Shown here in pieces: positions 19,599-28,404 of a stretch of DNA of 64,000 bases (positions within the stretch are counted from its first letter, which is position 1; each line of letters opens with the position of its first letter). The notes under the pieces were generated by a model. The model saw only the letters and a program-made list of their open reading frames with translations. It did not search any database and was not told where the DNA came from. Position numbers and translations under genes: made by a program. The DNA comes from CAYWMY01 sp046352935 (GTDB lineage: Bacteria; Pseudomonadota; Gammaproteobacteria; Steroidobacterales; Steroidobacteraceae): contig JAXMGR010000001.1 of assembly GCA_046352935.1 (NCBI GenBank), forward strand, positions 1 through 64,000, given 5' to 3'.

Positions 19599-20192
19599 TC
19601 ACGACCGTCGCGGTCCGGCTCCGGACAGCCCGCCGGTCAACACCAGGCGCATGGCGGTCTCCGCGGACATGTCCAGCGGGGTGAGGGCCGACCGCGGCAG
19701 GTACAGCGTGTAGCCACCGATCTGGTAGCTCATCGGAAAGTACACGGGTACCAGCCCTTCCATGGCGCTGCCGAATTCGGTGCCGTCATCGCGGGTCACG
19801 AAGCCGATGAGCTTTCCACCGCCCACCTCCGCCACGACGACCCGCTTGAGTTCGCTGCGTCTGCCATCCCCCGGCAGCAGCTGCACGAAGTCCCGGATCG
19901 CCGTGAAGATGGTCTTGACGACGGGAATGCGCTCGAACAGCCGCGTCTGCCAGCGCAGCGCGAGGCGCACCACCCAGGCGTTGACCGCGAGCCCCACGAT
20001 CAGGACGATGACGAACCCGGCGAAGATCCCCATGCCGGGCACGTACGCGGATTTCGGTACGAACAGCGTGATCACGCCGTGCAGCAGGCGCTCCGTCGAG
20101 ACCGCCAGCCACCACAGCAGGTACAGCGTCAGCCCGATCGGCAGCACGGCCACGAGGCCGCGCATGACCACCGAGCGCAGGAATCGGAACAT
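19599..20192 (-). CDS. DUF502 family membrane protein
   Basis: A 197-aa protein with two N-terminal membrane helices (about residues 9-30 and 50-73), then a soluble domain. The landmarks MRGLVAVLPIGLTLYLLWW, IPVVKTIFTAIRDFVQLL and GFVTRD are those of the DUF502 family, widespread in bacteria and of unknown function. The ATG at 20192 has GGAG about 9 nt upstream and replaces an upstream GTG/ATG that would add 18 odd residues. The gene is single on this strand; its neighbour on the other side converges 64 nt away. Confidence 0.88.
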   Translation of the reverse strand: MFRFLRSVVMRGLVAVLPIGLTLYLLWWLAVSTERLLHGVITLFVPKSAYVPGMGIFAGFVIVLIVGLAVNAWVVRLALRWQTRLFERIPVVKTIFTAIRDFVQLLPGDGRRSELKRVVVAEVGGGKLIGFVTRDDGTEFGSAMEGLVPVYFPMSYQIGGYTLYLPRSALTPLDMSAETAMRLVLTGGLSGAGPRRS

Positions 20193-20330
20193 GTCAGCGT
20201 ACTCCGTTGGTCTCGCGCCTTTTCGCGGCGCATCGGGAGCGCGCATGATAGCGGCGCACGTCGCTGCCGAGGCGAAAGTGCCGAAGACGTCTGCGTGCGT
20301 GGCATCGGACCCTGCAGCAGGAGTTCATGA

Positions 20331-20819
20331 ATGGACAGCGAAGTACGCATCGAGCGGATCGCGCCGGAGGACGTGCCGACGCTGTGGCGCCTCGTGCGCG
20401 AACTGGCCGACTTCGAGCATCTCGCGCACGAGATGGTGGCGACCGAGGATTCACTGTACGCCGCGTTGTTCGGTCCTGCGGCCAACGTGGAGGCCGTCAT
20501 GATGCGGGATGGCCCGGAAGCGGCCGGTTTCGCGCTCTGGTTCCACAATTTCTCGACCTTCGCGGGCCGCCGCGGACTCTATCTCGAGGATCTCTACGTG
20601 CGGCCGGAATTCCGTGGACGCGGGTTCGGAAGGCGACTGCTGGCGCATCTCGCGGCGATTGCGGTCGAGCGAGGCTGTGCGCGTCTCGAATGGGCGGTGC
20701 TGGACTGGAATCGCCGCGCCATCGACTTCTACAAGGCCATGGGCGCCGTTCCGCTCGAGGAATGGACCGTGTTCCGGCTCAGCGGCCCGGCGCTGGAGTC
20801 ACTCGCCGAAAGCCCCTGA
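20331..20819 (+). CDS. GNAT family N-acetyltransferase (diamine acetyltransferase-like)
   Basis: A 162-aa acetyl-CoA-dependent transferase. The acetyl-CoA loop is RPEFRGRGFGRRLL, preceded by GLYLEDLYV and followed by EWAVLDWNRRAIDFYKAMGA. The FHNFSTFAGRRGLYLEDL stretch closely follows the spermidine/spermine (diamine) acetyltransferase subgroup, so a polyamine or related amine is a reasonable substrate guess. AGGAG at 20319-20323 lies 7 nt before the ATG; an overlapping ATG at 20327 is out of frame. Confidence 0.85.
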   Translation: MDSEVRIERIAPEDVPTLWRLVRELADFEHLAHEMVATEDSLYAALFGPAANVEAVMMRDGPEAAGFALWFHNFSTFAGRRGLYLEDLYVRPEFRGRGFGRRLLAHLAAIAVERGCARLEWAVLDWNRRAIDFYKAMGAVPLEEWTVFRLSGPALESLAESP

Positions 20820-20955
20820 GATCCACGCCGCGAACACCCGGCGGCCGGCGCTGGTGCGGCGCCTCGTCGTCACGAGGTGTCCGCCGTCGGTGTGAGGGTC
20901 GTCCGGTTCTCTTCGCGGTCCGCCGTCGTGGCCACGCGACCGGCACGAAACGGTC

Positions 20956-21639
20956 CTACGGGCGCTCGAGCAGGAACCGCACGCCGCGATGGTTCAGCAC
21001 TGCACCGTCGCGCGTGATGCGCTCGACCGTCGGTCCTTCCTTGAGCGCCGCTCCCTCGCCGTAGCGTGTGCCGTTGATGAACACGAAGCGCTTCGCCGGG
21101 TCCGCCACGTAGACGTGCAGATCGAGATTGAGCACCGGGAGGCCCGCGGTCGCCGTCGCATCGAGCTGATCGATCGTTGGTACGCCCGCTGGCTCGACCG
21201 ACGGTCGGGGAGCCGACGGCGGCTGGGCCGGCGATGACGGCAGCACCGGGGATCCGGCAGCAGGTTGCGGCAGCAGTTCCTCGGGTGGAGCCGCCGGCGC
21301 CGCGGGTTGCGGGGATTCCGCCGCCGCAGGAATGCTCTCGTCGGTCAATGGCCGGATGACCCTGGCGGCCGGCGGTCCAGACGGCGTGGGCGTTTCCCGG
21401 AGGGGCGCCGTCGCAGTCTCGTGCGACGGGGCGTCCGACGGCGCCGGCGCCTCGCTGTCGCGCCACATCCAGAACGCGACGAGGCCGAGCAGATTCAGCG
21501 CGAGCAGGAAGCCGAGGCTGAGGAAGATCCACGGCGCGCGGGCGGAACTCGCCGCGGCGGGCGCCGTGGACAGCGTGGGTCCTGAATGGCGCTGGCGTTC
21601 GTGTTCGGACTTGCGGAGCGCGTCGAGAATGAAGGACAT
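20956..21639 (-). CDS. gspB: General secretion pathway protein B
   Basis: A 227-aa inner-membrane protein with the GspB/ExeB layout: N-terminal MSFILDALRKSEHERQR, one membrane helix (about 36-58), a long Pro/Ala/Ser-rich periplasmic linker and a C-terminal domain LDLHVYVADPAKRFVFINGTR ending in VLNHRGVRFLLER. In Aeromonas, ExeB with ExeA places the secretin in the outer membrane through the peptidoglycan. It begins 9 nt after the stop of gspA, so the two form an operon. Confidence 0.9.
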   Translation of the reverse strand: MSFILDALRKSEHERQRHSGPTLSTAPAAASSARAPWIFLSLGFLLALNLLGLVAFWMWRDSEAPAPSDAPSHETATAPLRETPTPSGPPAARVIRPLTDESIPAAAESPQPAAPAAPPEELLPQPAAGSPVLPSSPAQPPSAPRPSVEPAGVPTIDQLDATATAGLPVLNLDLHVYVADPAKRFVFINGTRYGEGAALKEGPTVERITRDGAVLNHRGVRFLLERP

Positions 21640-21648
21640 GGCGGACTC

Positions 21649-23238
21649 CTAGGTCCCGGCGAGCACGGGTGCGCCCGGTGCGCTGTGCGCTGCGTCGATC
21701 GCAACCTGTGTGAGGACGCTGGCCACACCATCGACGGCCAGGCGCCGTGCGCGCTGGAAGTCCTCGACGAGTCGTGTCAGTTCGGCGTCGTAGACATCGC
21801 TGCCGTCCGCGGGCGTTCCCTGGTCGGATCCGAGCAGGTGCTGGCGCAACCAGCGCACGTCGGCGCCGCGCGCGCCCGGCTGCAGGTCCCGCGCCGGGAG
21901 GGACGGCGGGCGCCACACGAGCAGGAAGTCTCCGAACCACATTCCGGTGAGGTCGGTGATCGAGACGCGCGGTGCTTCGACCCCGAGAGCCAGCCGCACG
22001 CTGTCGTCACCAATACCTGTCACGACTACCTGGTGCTCGTCGCCACGCAGGTCGACGAGCGACAGGATCGCCGGGCGATTCAGCGCCCGGAGCTCGGCGA
22101 TCGAGCCCCGCTGGCTCAGGCACTGAAGGCCGAGTTCCGCGGCGCGATCGCAGGGACGTGCCCCGTCGGCCGCGTAGCTCACGCCCCAGAGCGCCAGCAG
22201 CCGTTCGAACGCGGCATCGGTACCGGTCTGGACACCCTGGGCGGCCAGGAGTCCGGCCAGCGGGATCGTGGCGCGTCGGGCGGGCTCGGCGTTCGCGGGA
22301 ACGGGTGCGACCGGTGCGGGTGGCGGGTCACCGCTGGAACGGAACTGCCAGAGCGCGAACACGAGCAGTCCGACGCCGGCCACGGCGCCGAGGATCGCGG
22401 CGAACCGGAGCCCGAAGGGCAGCACTGGCCGGTCGTAGACCTCGGAGGCGGCGCGGCGTACGAGATCCCGGGTCACCGTGCGTTCCTCCAGCGTGAAAGC
22501 GCCGAGCAGCGCGCGATCGCTGATGACGTTCACGATGCGGGGAATGCCGCCGGACAGGCGATGGAGTTCCCTGAGTGCGCCGGCCGTGAATATCTCCTGC
22601 GAGCCTCCCGCGACACGCAGTCGATGACGCACATACGCCGCGGTCTCCGTGGCGCTCAGGGCATCGAGGTGATAGCGGCCGGTGATGCGTTGTGCCAGCT
22701 GGCGCAGTTCACTGCGCGCGAGCACTCCACGCAGCTCCGGCTGGCCGATGAGGATGATCTGGAGCAGCTTCTGCGTGGCAGTCTCGAGGTTCGTGAGCAG
22801 CCTCACCTGCTCCAGAACCTCCGGCGCGAGGTTCTGCGCCTCGTCGACCATCACGACGACCCGCCGCCCCGCCGCATGCGCTTTCAGCAGGATGCGGCTC
22901 AACAAGTCGAAGAGGTCCTTGAGGCTGCCACGCGATTCCGGAGGCACGGAGACGTGCAGCTCATCGCAGATGGCGAGCAGGAACTCGACAGGCGAAACCG
23001 TCGGATTGAGGATCAGGGCGACGTCGCAGTTCGCGGGCAGTTGCTGCAGCAGGCTGCGGACGATGGTCGTCTTGCCGGTGCCGACTTCACCGGTCAGCTG
23101 GATGAACCCGCCGGCTTCCTTGATGCCGTAGGTCAGGTGCGCCAGTGCTTCGGCGTGCTGCTCGCTCAGATAGAGATAGCGGGGATCGGGCGTGATGGCG
23201 AAGGGCTTTTCGTCGAGCCCGAAGAAGCTCGTGTACAT
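21649..23238 (-). CDS. gspA: ExeA/GspA-type AAA ATPase with peptidoglycan-binding domain
   Basis: A 529-aa protein that starts MYTSFFGLDEKPFAITPDPR, the ExeA hallmark. A cytoplasmic AAA ATPase has Walker A GEVGTGKTT at 50-58 and Walker B VDEAQ at 131-135. A membrane helix lies at about 277-298. The periplasmic part has a cysteine-peptidase-like (C39-type) fold region (WGVSYAADGARPCDRAAELGL) and a C-terminal peptidoglycan-binding repeat (RDLQPGARGADVRWLRQHL). Known ExeA uses ATP to remodel peptidoglycan contact for secretin assembly. The core type II secretion genes are not in this window. Confidence 0.92.
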   Translation of the reverse strand: MYTSFFGLDEKPFAITPDPRYLYLSEQHAEALAHLTYGIKEAGGFIQLTGEVGTGKTTIVRSLLQQLPANCDVALILNPTVSPVEFLLAICDELHVSVPPESRGSLKDLFDLLSRILLKAHAAGRRVVVMVDEAQNLAPEVLEQVRLLTNLETATQKLLQIILIGQPELRGVLARSELRQLAQRITGRYHLDALSATETAAYVRHRLRVAGGSQEIFTAGALRELHRLSGGIPRIVNVISDRALLGAFTLEERTVTRDLVRRAASEVYDRPVLPFGLRFAAILGAVAGVGLLVFALWQFRSSGDPPPAPVAPVPANAEPARRATIPLAGLLAAQGVQTGTDAAFERLLALWGVSYAADGARPCDRAAELGLQCLSQRGSIAELRALNRPAILSLVDLRGDEHQVVVTGIGDDSVRLALGVEAPRVSITDLTGMWFGDFLLVWRPPSLPARDLQPGARGADVRWLRQHLLGSDQGTPADGSDVYDAELTRLVEDFQRARRLAVDGVASVLTQVAIDAAHSAPGAPVLAGT

Positions 23239-23356
23239 GCACCGCGATCATGCCTCAGAACACCCGGGGGCGCACGGCGGAGGTGTCGCCGCCGTGCGTT
23301 CGGCGCGAGCCCGGGGGCAGGCGGGGGCGGGGGCGCCCGATCCGCGAGCCGCGCCG

Positions 23357-25831
23357 TCAGGCCACCTGGTGGCCGGGCGTCGACGTCTGCGCCGGGGACT
23401 GAGCGAGCTCGGCGGGATCGAAGTCGTCGACGTGCACGATCTCCATGACGCGCCGGTCGTAGTCCCCGAGCTGGCGGGCCTCGGATTCGCTGATGATGCC
23501 GGCGGCCTGCGCCTCGGCGATCTGGCCCGGCAGATCGAGTGCGCGCACGCGCCCGGTCTTGACCCCTTCCACGCGGATGCGCTTTTCGATCGCCTCGGCG
23601 GCGTCGGCGAGCGCCAGCGCTTCCTGCAGAGCACCCAGGGGATTGCGTCCGTCCGCCGTGTGGTACACGAAGCGGCACAAACGCTCGCGCGTCTCGCCCG
23701 GTGTCATCAGCGCCGCGGTGATGTCGCGATCGAGGCGGTCGCCCGGGGCAAAGTAGGTCCGGCCGCGCGGGAAGATCACCATGCGCATGGCCGACGCGAG
23801 CCAGCGCACCGGGAAGTTGCGCAGGAACGAATGCAGCTGTTCCTGGGCCTTGTACAGCAGGCTGCGGCAGGCCCATTCCACCATGGGCAGGTCGTCGACC
23901 GGACGCCCCTGGTTCTCGTGATGCTTGAGCACCATCGAGGCGAGGTACATCGACGACAACACGTCGCCGAGCCGCGCGGACAGATTTTCCTTCTTCTTGA
24001 GGTAGCCGCCGAGCGCGAGCATCGCGACGTCGGTCGCGAACGCGAACGATGCGCTGAAGCGGTTGATGTGCTGGAAATAGCGCCGCGTCGCTCCCGTGTC
24101 GGGCACGCGCGTGAAGCGCGCGAGCGTGAGCGCCATGACCAGCGAACGCACCGCATTCGAGATCGTGAAACCCATGTGGCCGAAGACTGCGGCGTCGAAG
24201 TCGCGCAGGCCGCGGCGCCGGTCCGCATCCCGCGCGGCGAGCATTTCCTTCAGCACGAACGGATGGCAGCGGATGGCGCCCTGGCCGAAGATGATCAGCG
24301 TGCGCGTGAGAATGTTCGCGCCCTCGACCGTGATGGCGACGGGCAGCACCTGGTAGCCGCGCGCGAGGTAGTTCCGCGGCCCCAGGCAGATGCCCTTGCC
24401 ACCGTGCACGTCCATCGCGTCGTTCGTGACCATGCGCCCGAGTTCGGTCGCGTGGAACTTCAGCATCGCCGAGGGCACCGAGGGTTTCTCACCTCCGTCG
24501 ATCGCACCCGCCGTGACCGAACGCGCCGCGTCGATGATGTAGGTGTGGCCCGCCATGCGCGCGAGCACGGCCTCGACACCCTCGAACCGGCCGACCGGCA
24601 TGTTGAACTGGCGGCGGATGCGCGTGTAGGCCCCCGAGGCGTAGACCGCGGCCTTGGAGCTGCCGGTCGCGTTCGACGGCAGCGAGATGCAGCGTCCCAC
24701 GGACAGCTGCTCGACCAGCATGCGCCAGCCCTGGCCGGCCGTCTTCGGTCCGCCGACGATGAAGTCGACCGGCACGAACACGTCCCTGCCCTGGATCGGG
24801 CCGTTCTGGAACGGCACGTTGAGGGGGAAGTGCCGGCGCCCGATGCGGATGCCCGGCGTGTTGCGCGGGACGAGCGCCACCGTGATTCCGTAGTCGGTCT
24901 GTTCGCCACCGAGCAGCCGGTCGGGGTCGAAGAGGCGGAAGGCCAGGCCGATCACGGTCGCGACCGGCGCCAGCGTGATGTACCGCTTCGAGAAATTCAG
25001 GCGGAGTCCCAGGACCTCGCGGCCCTCGTAGATGCCGCGGCACACGACGCCGGTGTCCGGCAGGGAGGCCGCGTCCGATCCTGCGCGCGGACCCGTGAGT
25101 GCGAAGCAGGGCACTTCCTCGCCACGCGCCAGGCGAGGCAGGTAGTGGTTCTTCTGCGCGTCGGTGCCGTAGTGCAGCAGCAGCTCGGCGGGCCCCAGCG
25201 AATTCGGCACGGCAACCGTCGAGGAAACCGTCGCACTGCGGCTCGCGAGTTTCACCAGCACGCAGGAATGCGCGTACGCCGAGAAGCCGAGGCCGCCGTA
25301 TTCCTTCGGAATGATCATCGCAAAGAAACCGCGGCGCTTGAGGAAGTCCCACACCTGCGGTGGCAGGTCCGCGCGGCGGTGCGTGATGTCCCAGTCGTCG
25401 ACCATGCGGCACAGCTCCTCGCAGGGGCCGTCGAGGAAAGCCTGTTCCTCGGGCGACAGTGCCGGTGCCCGCGCGGCCAGGAGCTTCGGCCAGTCGGGTG
25501 CGCCCGTGAACAGCTCTCCGTCCCACCATACGGTGCCGGCCTCCAGGGCCTCGCGCTCGGTCGACGACATCGAGGGCACGAGGCGCTTGTAGATCCGGAA
25601 GAACGGCCGGCTCAGGTAACGCCGCCGCAGCGGGCCCACGTTGAGCAGCGCGAGCGGCAGCCAGAGGACCGCAAGCAACGACTTCCATGCGAGTCCCGCA
25701 TCGGCCGTGAGCCAGTACGCGGCGAGCAGTGCGCCGAGCAGGGCGGTGGTGACGGCCAGTCCGGCACGGACGTAAGCCGCGACGGCGACGATGGCAATGA
25801 CAGCGAGCAGCCAGACGACCGGCATCATCAT
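23357..25831 (-). CDS. fadE: Acyl-CoA dehydrogenase, FadE type
   Basis: An 824-aa enzyme for the first step of fatty-acid beta-oxidation (acyl-CoA to trans-2-enoyl-CoA with FAD). The length and the two N-terminal hydrophobic segments (about residues 2-50) are typical of membrane-associated FadE rather than the 380-aa mitochondrial type. Visible parts are the WDITHRRADLPPQVWDFLK region, the FAD/acyl loop ALTGPRAGSDAASLPD, LPSNATGSSKAAVYASGAY, and the ITVEGANILTRTLIIFGQGA region with the conserved glutamate. The C-terminal DUF1974-like extension reads FFVRY-type sequence around YLASMVLKHHENQG. Three Met codons open the frame; which is used is unclear. Confidence 0.93.
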   Translation of the reverse strand: MMMPVVWLLAVIAIVAVAAYVRAGLAVTTALLGALLAAYWLTADAGLAWKSLLAVLWLPLALLNVGPLRRRYLSRPFFRIYKRLVPSMSSTEREALEAGTVWWDGELFTGAPDWPKLLAARAPALSPEEQAFLDGPCEELCRMVDDWDITHRRADLPPQVWDFLKRRGFFAMIIPKEYGGLGFSAYAHSCVLVKLASRSATVSSTVAVPNSLGPAELLLHYGTDAQKNHYLPRLARGEEVPCFALTGPRAGSDAASLPDTGVVCRGIYEGREVLGLRLNFSKRYITLAPVATVIGLAFRLFDPDRLLGGEQTDYGITVALVPRNTPGIRIGRRHFPLNVPFQNGPIQGRDVFVPVDFIVGGPKTAGQGWRMLVEQLSVGRCISLPSNATGSSKAAVYASGAYTRIRRQFNMPVGRFEGVEAVLARMAGHTYIIDAARSVTAGAIDGGEKPSVPSAMLKFHATELGRMVTNDAMDVHGGKGICLGPRNYLARGYQVLPVAITVEGANILTRTLIIFGQGAIRCHPFVLKEMLAARDADRRRGLRDFDAAVFGHMGFTISNAVRSLVMALTLARFTRVPDTGATRRYFQHINRFSASFAFATDVAMLALGGYLKKKENLSARLGDVLSSMYLASMVLKHHENQGRPVDDLPMVEWACRSLLYKAQEQLHSFLRNFPVRWLASAMRMVIFPRGRTYFAPGDRLDRDITAALMTPGETRERLCRFVYHTADGRNPLGALQEALALADAAEAIEKRIRVEGVKTGRVRALDLPGQIAEAQAAGIISESEARQLGDYDRRVMEIVHVDDFDPAELAQSPAQTSTPGHQVA

Positions 25832-26025
25832 GACGCGGCCTCCCTCGTTTCTTCCAACGCGAGCCTGATCAGAGGCAGTCCGATGGAGAGCAGTCCGGCG
25901 ACGGCTCGTCCGCCGGCTCGCCCCCGATCACCAGCGTCCGGGCTTCACGTGGCTCGCGCACCGCGTGCCCCTGTCAGGATAGCGACCGCCGGCCAGCAAT
26001 CATGAGCCGGCGCGGTACCAAAGAA

Positions 26026-26055
26026 AACGGCCGGCGCCTCGCGACGCCGGCCGTT
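26026..26055 (-). terminator. Intrinsic terminator of mdh
   Basis: Arms AACGGCCGGCG and CGCCGGCCGTT (11 nt, perfect) around an 8-nt loop. Read on the minus strand the hairpin is followed by TTCTTTGG, a T-rich tail, 47 nt after the mdh stop. The rest of 25832-26101 shows no gene. Confidence 0.85.
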
Positions 26056-26101
26056 GCGCAGAGAATGGCGCGCGGGTCGTTCACGACCCGCGCCGTGGAA
26101 G

Positions 26102-27079
26102 TCAGATGAGGTCCTTCACGCCGTCCCGTTCCTCGAGCAGTTCCTGGTGCGTGGCATCCATCTTGCCGCGGCTGTAGGCGTCGACCGGAAGACTCTGCAC
26201 GATCGTGTACTGGCCGCCGCTGCAGGTCACCGGATACGAGTAGATGACGCCGGCCGGGATGCCGTAGCTGCCGTCCGACTGCACCGCCATGCTGACGAAG
26301 TCGCCGGCCGGCGTGCCGAGCACCCAGTCGCGCACGTGGTCGATCGCCGACGATGCGGCCGAGGCCGCCGACGACGCGCCGCGCGCCTTGATGATCGCCG
26401 CGCCGCGCTGCTGCACGGTCGGGATGAAGGTGTCGCGGTACCAGGCCTCGTCGACCAGCGACTTCGCCGGCTTGCCGTCGACGGTGGTGTTGGTGATGTC
26501 CGGGTACTGTGTGGCGCTGTGGTTGCCCCAGATCAGCATCTTCCTGATCGCGGTGACGTGCTTGCCGGTCTTCTCCGAGAGCTGCGAGACGGCGCGGTTG
26601 TGATCGAGGCGCGTCATCGCGGTGAAGTTGCGCGGATCGATGTCCTTGGCGTTGCGCGAGGCGATCAGCGCATTGGTGTTCGCCGGGTTGCCGACCACCA
26701 GCACCTTGATGTCGCGGCTCGCGACCTCGTTGATCGCCTTGCCCTGCGCCGAGAAGATCTGCGCATTCGCGAGCAGCAGGTCCTTGCGCTCCATGCCGGG
26801 ACCGCGCGGCCGCGCACCGACCAGCAGCGCCACGCCGCAGTCCCGGAAGCCGACCTTGGCGTCGTCGGTCGCTGTCACCTTGTTCAGCGTCGGGAACGCG
26901 CAGTCGTTGAGCTCCATCACCACGCCGGAGAGCGCGCCGAGTGCCGGCGTGATCTCGAGCAGGTTCAGGTTCACGGGCTGATCGGGGCCGAGCATCTGGC
27001 CGGAGGCGACGCGGAACGCGAGCGCATAGCCGATCTGGCCGGCGGCGCCGGTGATGGTGACGGTGACGGGTTTTTTCAT
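26102..27079 (-). CDS. mdh: Malate dehydrogenase (NAD-dependent)
   Basis: A 325-aa TCA-cycle enzyme, malate to oxaloacetate. The NAD loop GAAGQIGYAL is at residues 11-20 and the acidic residue that selects NAD is E42 in LLEITPA. The substrate loop has VGARPRGPGMERKDLL with the catalytic arginines; the catalytic His is H187 in IWGNHSATQYPD. The sequence belongs to the cytosolic-type (tetramer-lacking, MDH group with LDH-like 325-aa length) found in many proteobacteria. The ATG at 27079 gives MKKPVTVTITGAAGQ; the upstream open frame is not needed. A good -10 element lies at 27141-27146 and a terminator at 26026-26055. Confidence 0.96.
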   Translation of the reverse strand: MKKPVTVTITGAAGQIGYALAFRVASGQMLGPDQPVNLNLLEITPALGALSGVVMELNDCAFPTLNKVTATDDAKVGFRDCGVALLVGARPRGPGMERKDLLLANAQIFSAQGKAINEVASRDIKVLVVGNPANTNALIASRNAKDIDPRNFTAMTRLDHNRAVSQLSEKTGKHVTAIRKMLIWGNHSATQYPDITNTTVDGKPAKSLVDEAWYRDTFIPTVQQRGAAIIKARGASSAASAASSAIDHVRDWVLGTPAGDFVSMAVQSDGSYGIPAGVIYSYPVTCSGGQYTIVQSLPVDAYSRGKMDATHQELLEERDGVKDLI

Positions 27080-27140
27080 GGGTTGACGACTCCGAAGCGC
27101 AGTGTGTACCGGCACCTTTCCGGTGCGAAAAAGGGACCGG

Positions 27141-27146
27141 ATTCTA
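27141..27146 (-). promoter_or_regulatory. Possible -10 element of the mdh promoter
   Basis: TAGAAT on the minus strand, 62 nt upstream of the mdh ATG, in an otherwise GC-rich divergent gap (27080-27315). A convincing -35 at 17-nt spacing is missing (TCCGCC at 27164-27169), so an activator or a different factor may be involved. Confidence 0.4.
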
Positions 27147-27315
27147 GCAAACGACGGCGGGGTGGCGGATGCTGTACCTTCCGACAGGATGGCCGGGCCC
27201 GGGTGCATCTGCCGGCGGGTGCACCGCGACCCGCTCTTCCGGCCGGGATCTCGTGCCTTTGCGCCGCGCGGCCCGCCTGGATCGTGCGGGGCCGCCGGAA
27301 TTCAGGGAGGTCGCC

Positions 27316-28374
27316 ATGGCTGTGACACGGATCGGTCGACGGGGTCTCCTGCTGTCACTGGTTGCTGCTGCCGGGATGTTCGGCGGTCCCGCATGGTCCG
27401 ACGGGCCGGCCTCGCCCGCTTCCGGCACGACGGTTCCCGGCTCCCTGCGTCCGCGCGCGGCCGCGGGTTTCGTGCTGTCCGAATACGCGACCGGCTTCGT
27501 CCGGCCGGTGGCGCTGCTGGCGTTGCCGAACGGAGACCTGCTGGTCGAGGAGGGCGGCGGCGCGGGGGTCTCCGGCCGCGCGCTGATCCTGCGCGACAGC
27601 GACCGGGACGGCAGCGCCGAGCAGCGCGCCCTGCTGCTCGCGGACCTGGTCGGGCCGGCTGCATGGCTCCTGCGGCGGGATCGTCTCTACCGGGCGCACG
27701 CGGCGGGTGTGGATCGCTGCGTGTTCCTGGTGGGTCAGCTGCGCCCGGCCACCGCCTGCCGGGCTATCGCCGGTCTCGACCCGCCCGCCCATGGTGGTGC
27801 CGTCGCCCTCGCGATGTATCCCGACGAGGCGCGGTTGCTGCTGCTGCGCGGGGACACCGTCGTGTCGCTGCTGCCCGATGGGACGGCCCTCGAGTCGGCA
27901 CCCGCGGCCCGCGGCGGGCGGCCTCTCGCGCTCGCACTCGAGCCGCGCGCGGCACGGCCCTGGGTCGCGACGGCATCGCCGGCGTCCGCCGGTGCCGCCG
28001 CGAATGATGTGGTCGTGAGGCTCGAGGCCCTCGAACCGGACGACGCGGATTCCACGCCGTTCACCCTTCCGGGCACGCCCGTCGCGCTGCTGTTCTATCG
28101 TCGCCGCGCCCTGCCCGCGGAACTGCACGGCGCCGCGCTGCTGGCGCTGGCCCCGGCCCGCGGTGACGACCCGCACCCGGCCCGTGTCGTCGCCGTTCCG
28201 TTCGCGGCCGGGCGTCCCGCCGGCAATGCGCGTGATCTCCTGGTCGGGCGCGGCGTGGCCGGTGCCGGCGACGCCGCGTTCGAGCCGACTGCGCTCGCAG
28301 TCCTCAACGACGGAGCCGTCGTGGTGGCCGATGCGGCGAGCGGCACGCTGTGGCGGCTCGATTACGTTCCGTAA
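27316..28374 (+). CDS. Degenerate beta-propeller protein (sorbosone/sugar dehydrogenase-like), exported
   Basis: A 352-aa protein with a twin-arginine-like or Sec signal (RIGRRGLLLSLVAAAG, ending WSDG). The mature part has propeller-like blades: VRPVALLALPNGDLLVEEGG and the last blade EPTALAVLNDGAVVVADAASG, the pattern of PQQ-dependent sorbosone or aldose dehydrogenases. The catalytic His/Arg set of active enzymes is not evident and several blades are short, so it may only bind. AGGGAGG at 27304-27310 fixes the ATG at 27316; the upstream open frame is an artefact. Divergent from mdh. Confidence 0.6.
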   Translation: MAVTRIGRRGLLLSLVAAAGMFGGPAWSDGPASPASGTTVPGSLRPRAAAGFVLSEYATGFVRPVALLALPNGDLLVEEGGGAGVSGRALILRDSDRDGSAEQRALLLADLVGPAAWLLRRDRLYRAHAAGVDRCVFLVGQLRPATACRAIAGLDPPAHGGAVALAMYPDEARLLLLRGDTVVSLLPDGTALESAPAARGGRPLALALEPRAARPWVATASPASAGAAANDVVVRLEALEPDDADSTPFTLPGTPVALLFYRRRALPAELHGAALLALAPARGDDPHPARVVAVPFAAGRPAGNARDLLVGRGVAGAGDAAFEPTALAVLNDGAVVVADAASGTLWRLDYVP

Positions 28375-28404
28375 CGGGTGTCGCGCGGCGCGGTGCCGTC
28401 CGTG

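Noticed and set aside
21586..23448. A 620-codon plus-strand frame opposite gspA/gspB
   Set aside because: Composition is Arg/Gly/Glu-rich shadow sequence; the opposite strand encodes clear ExeA and GspB proteins.
23192..26005. A 937-codon plus-strand frame opposite fadE
   Set aside because: It is the complement of a well-conserved acyl-CoA dehydrogenase and shows no domain of its own.
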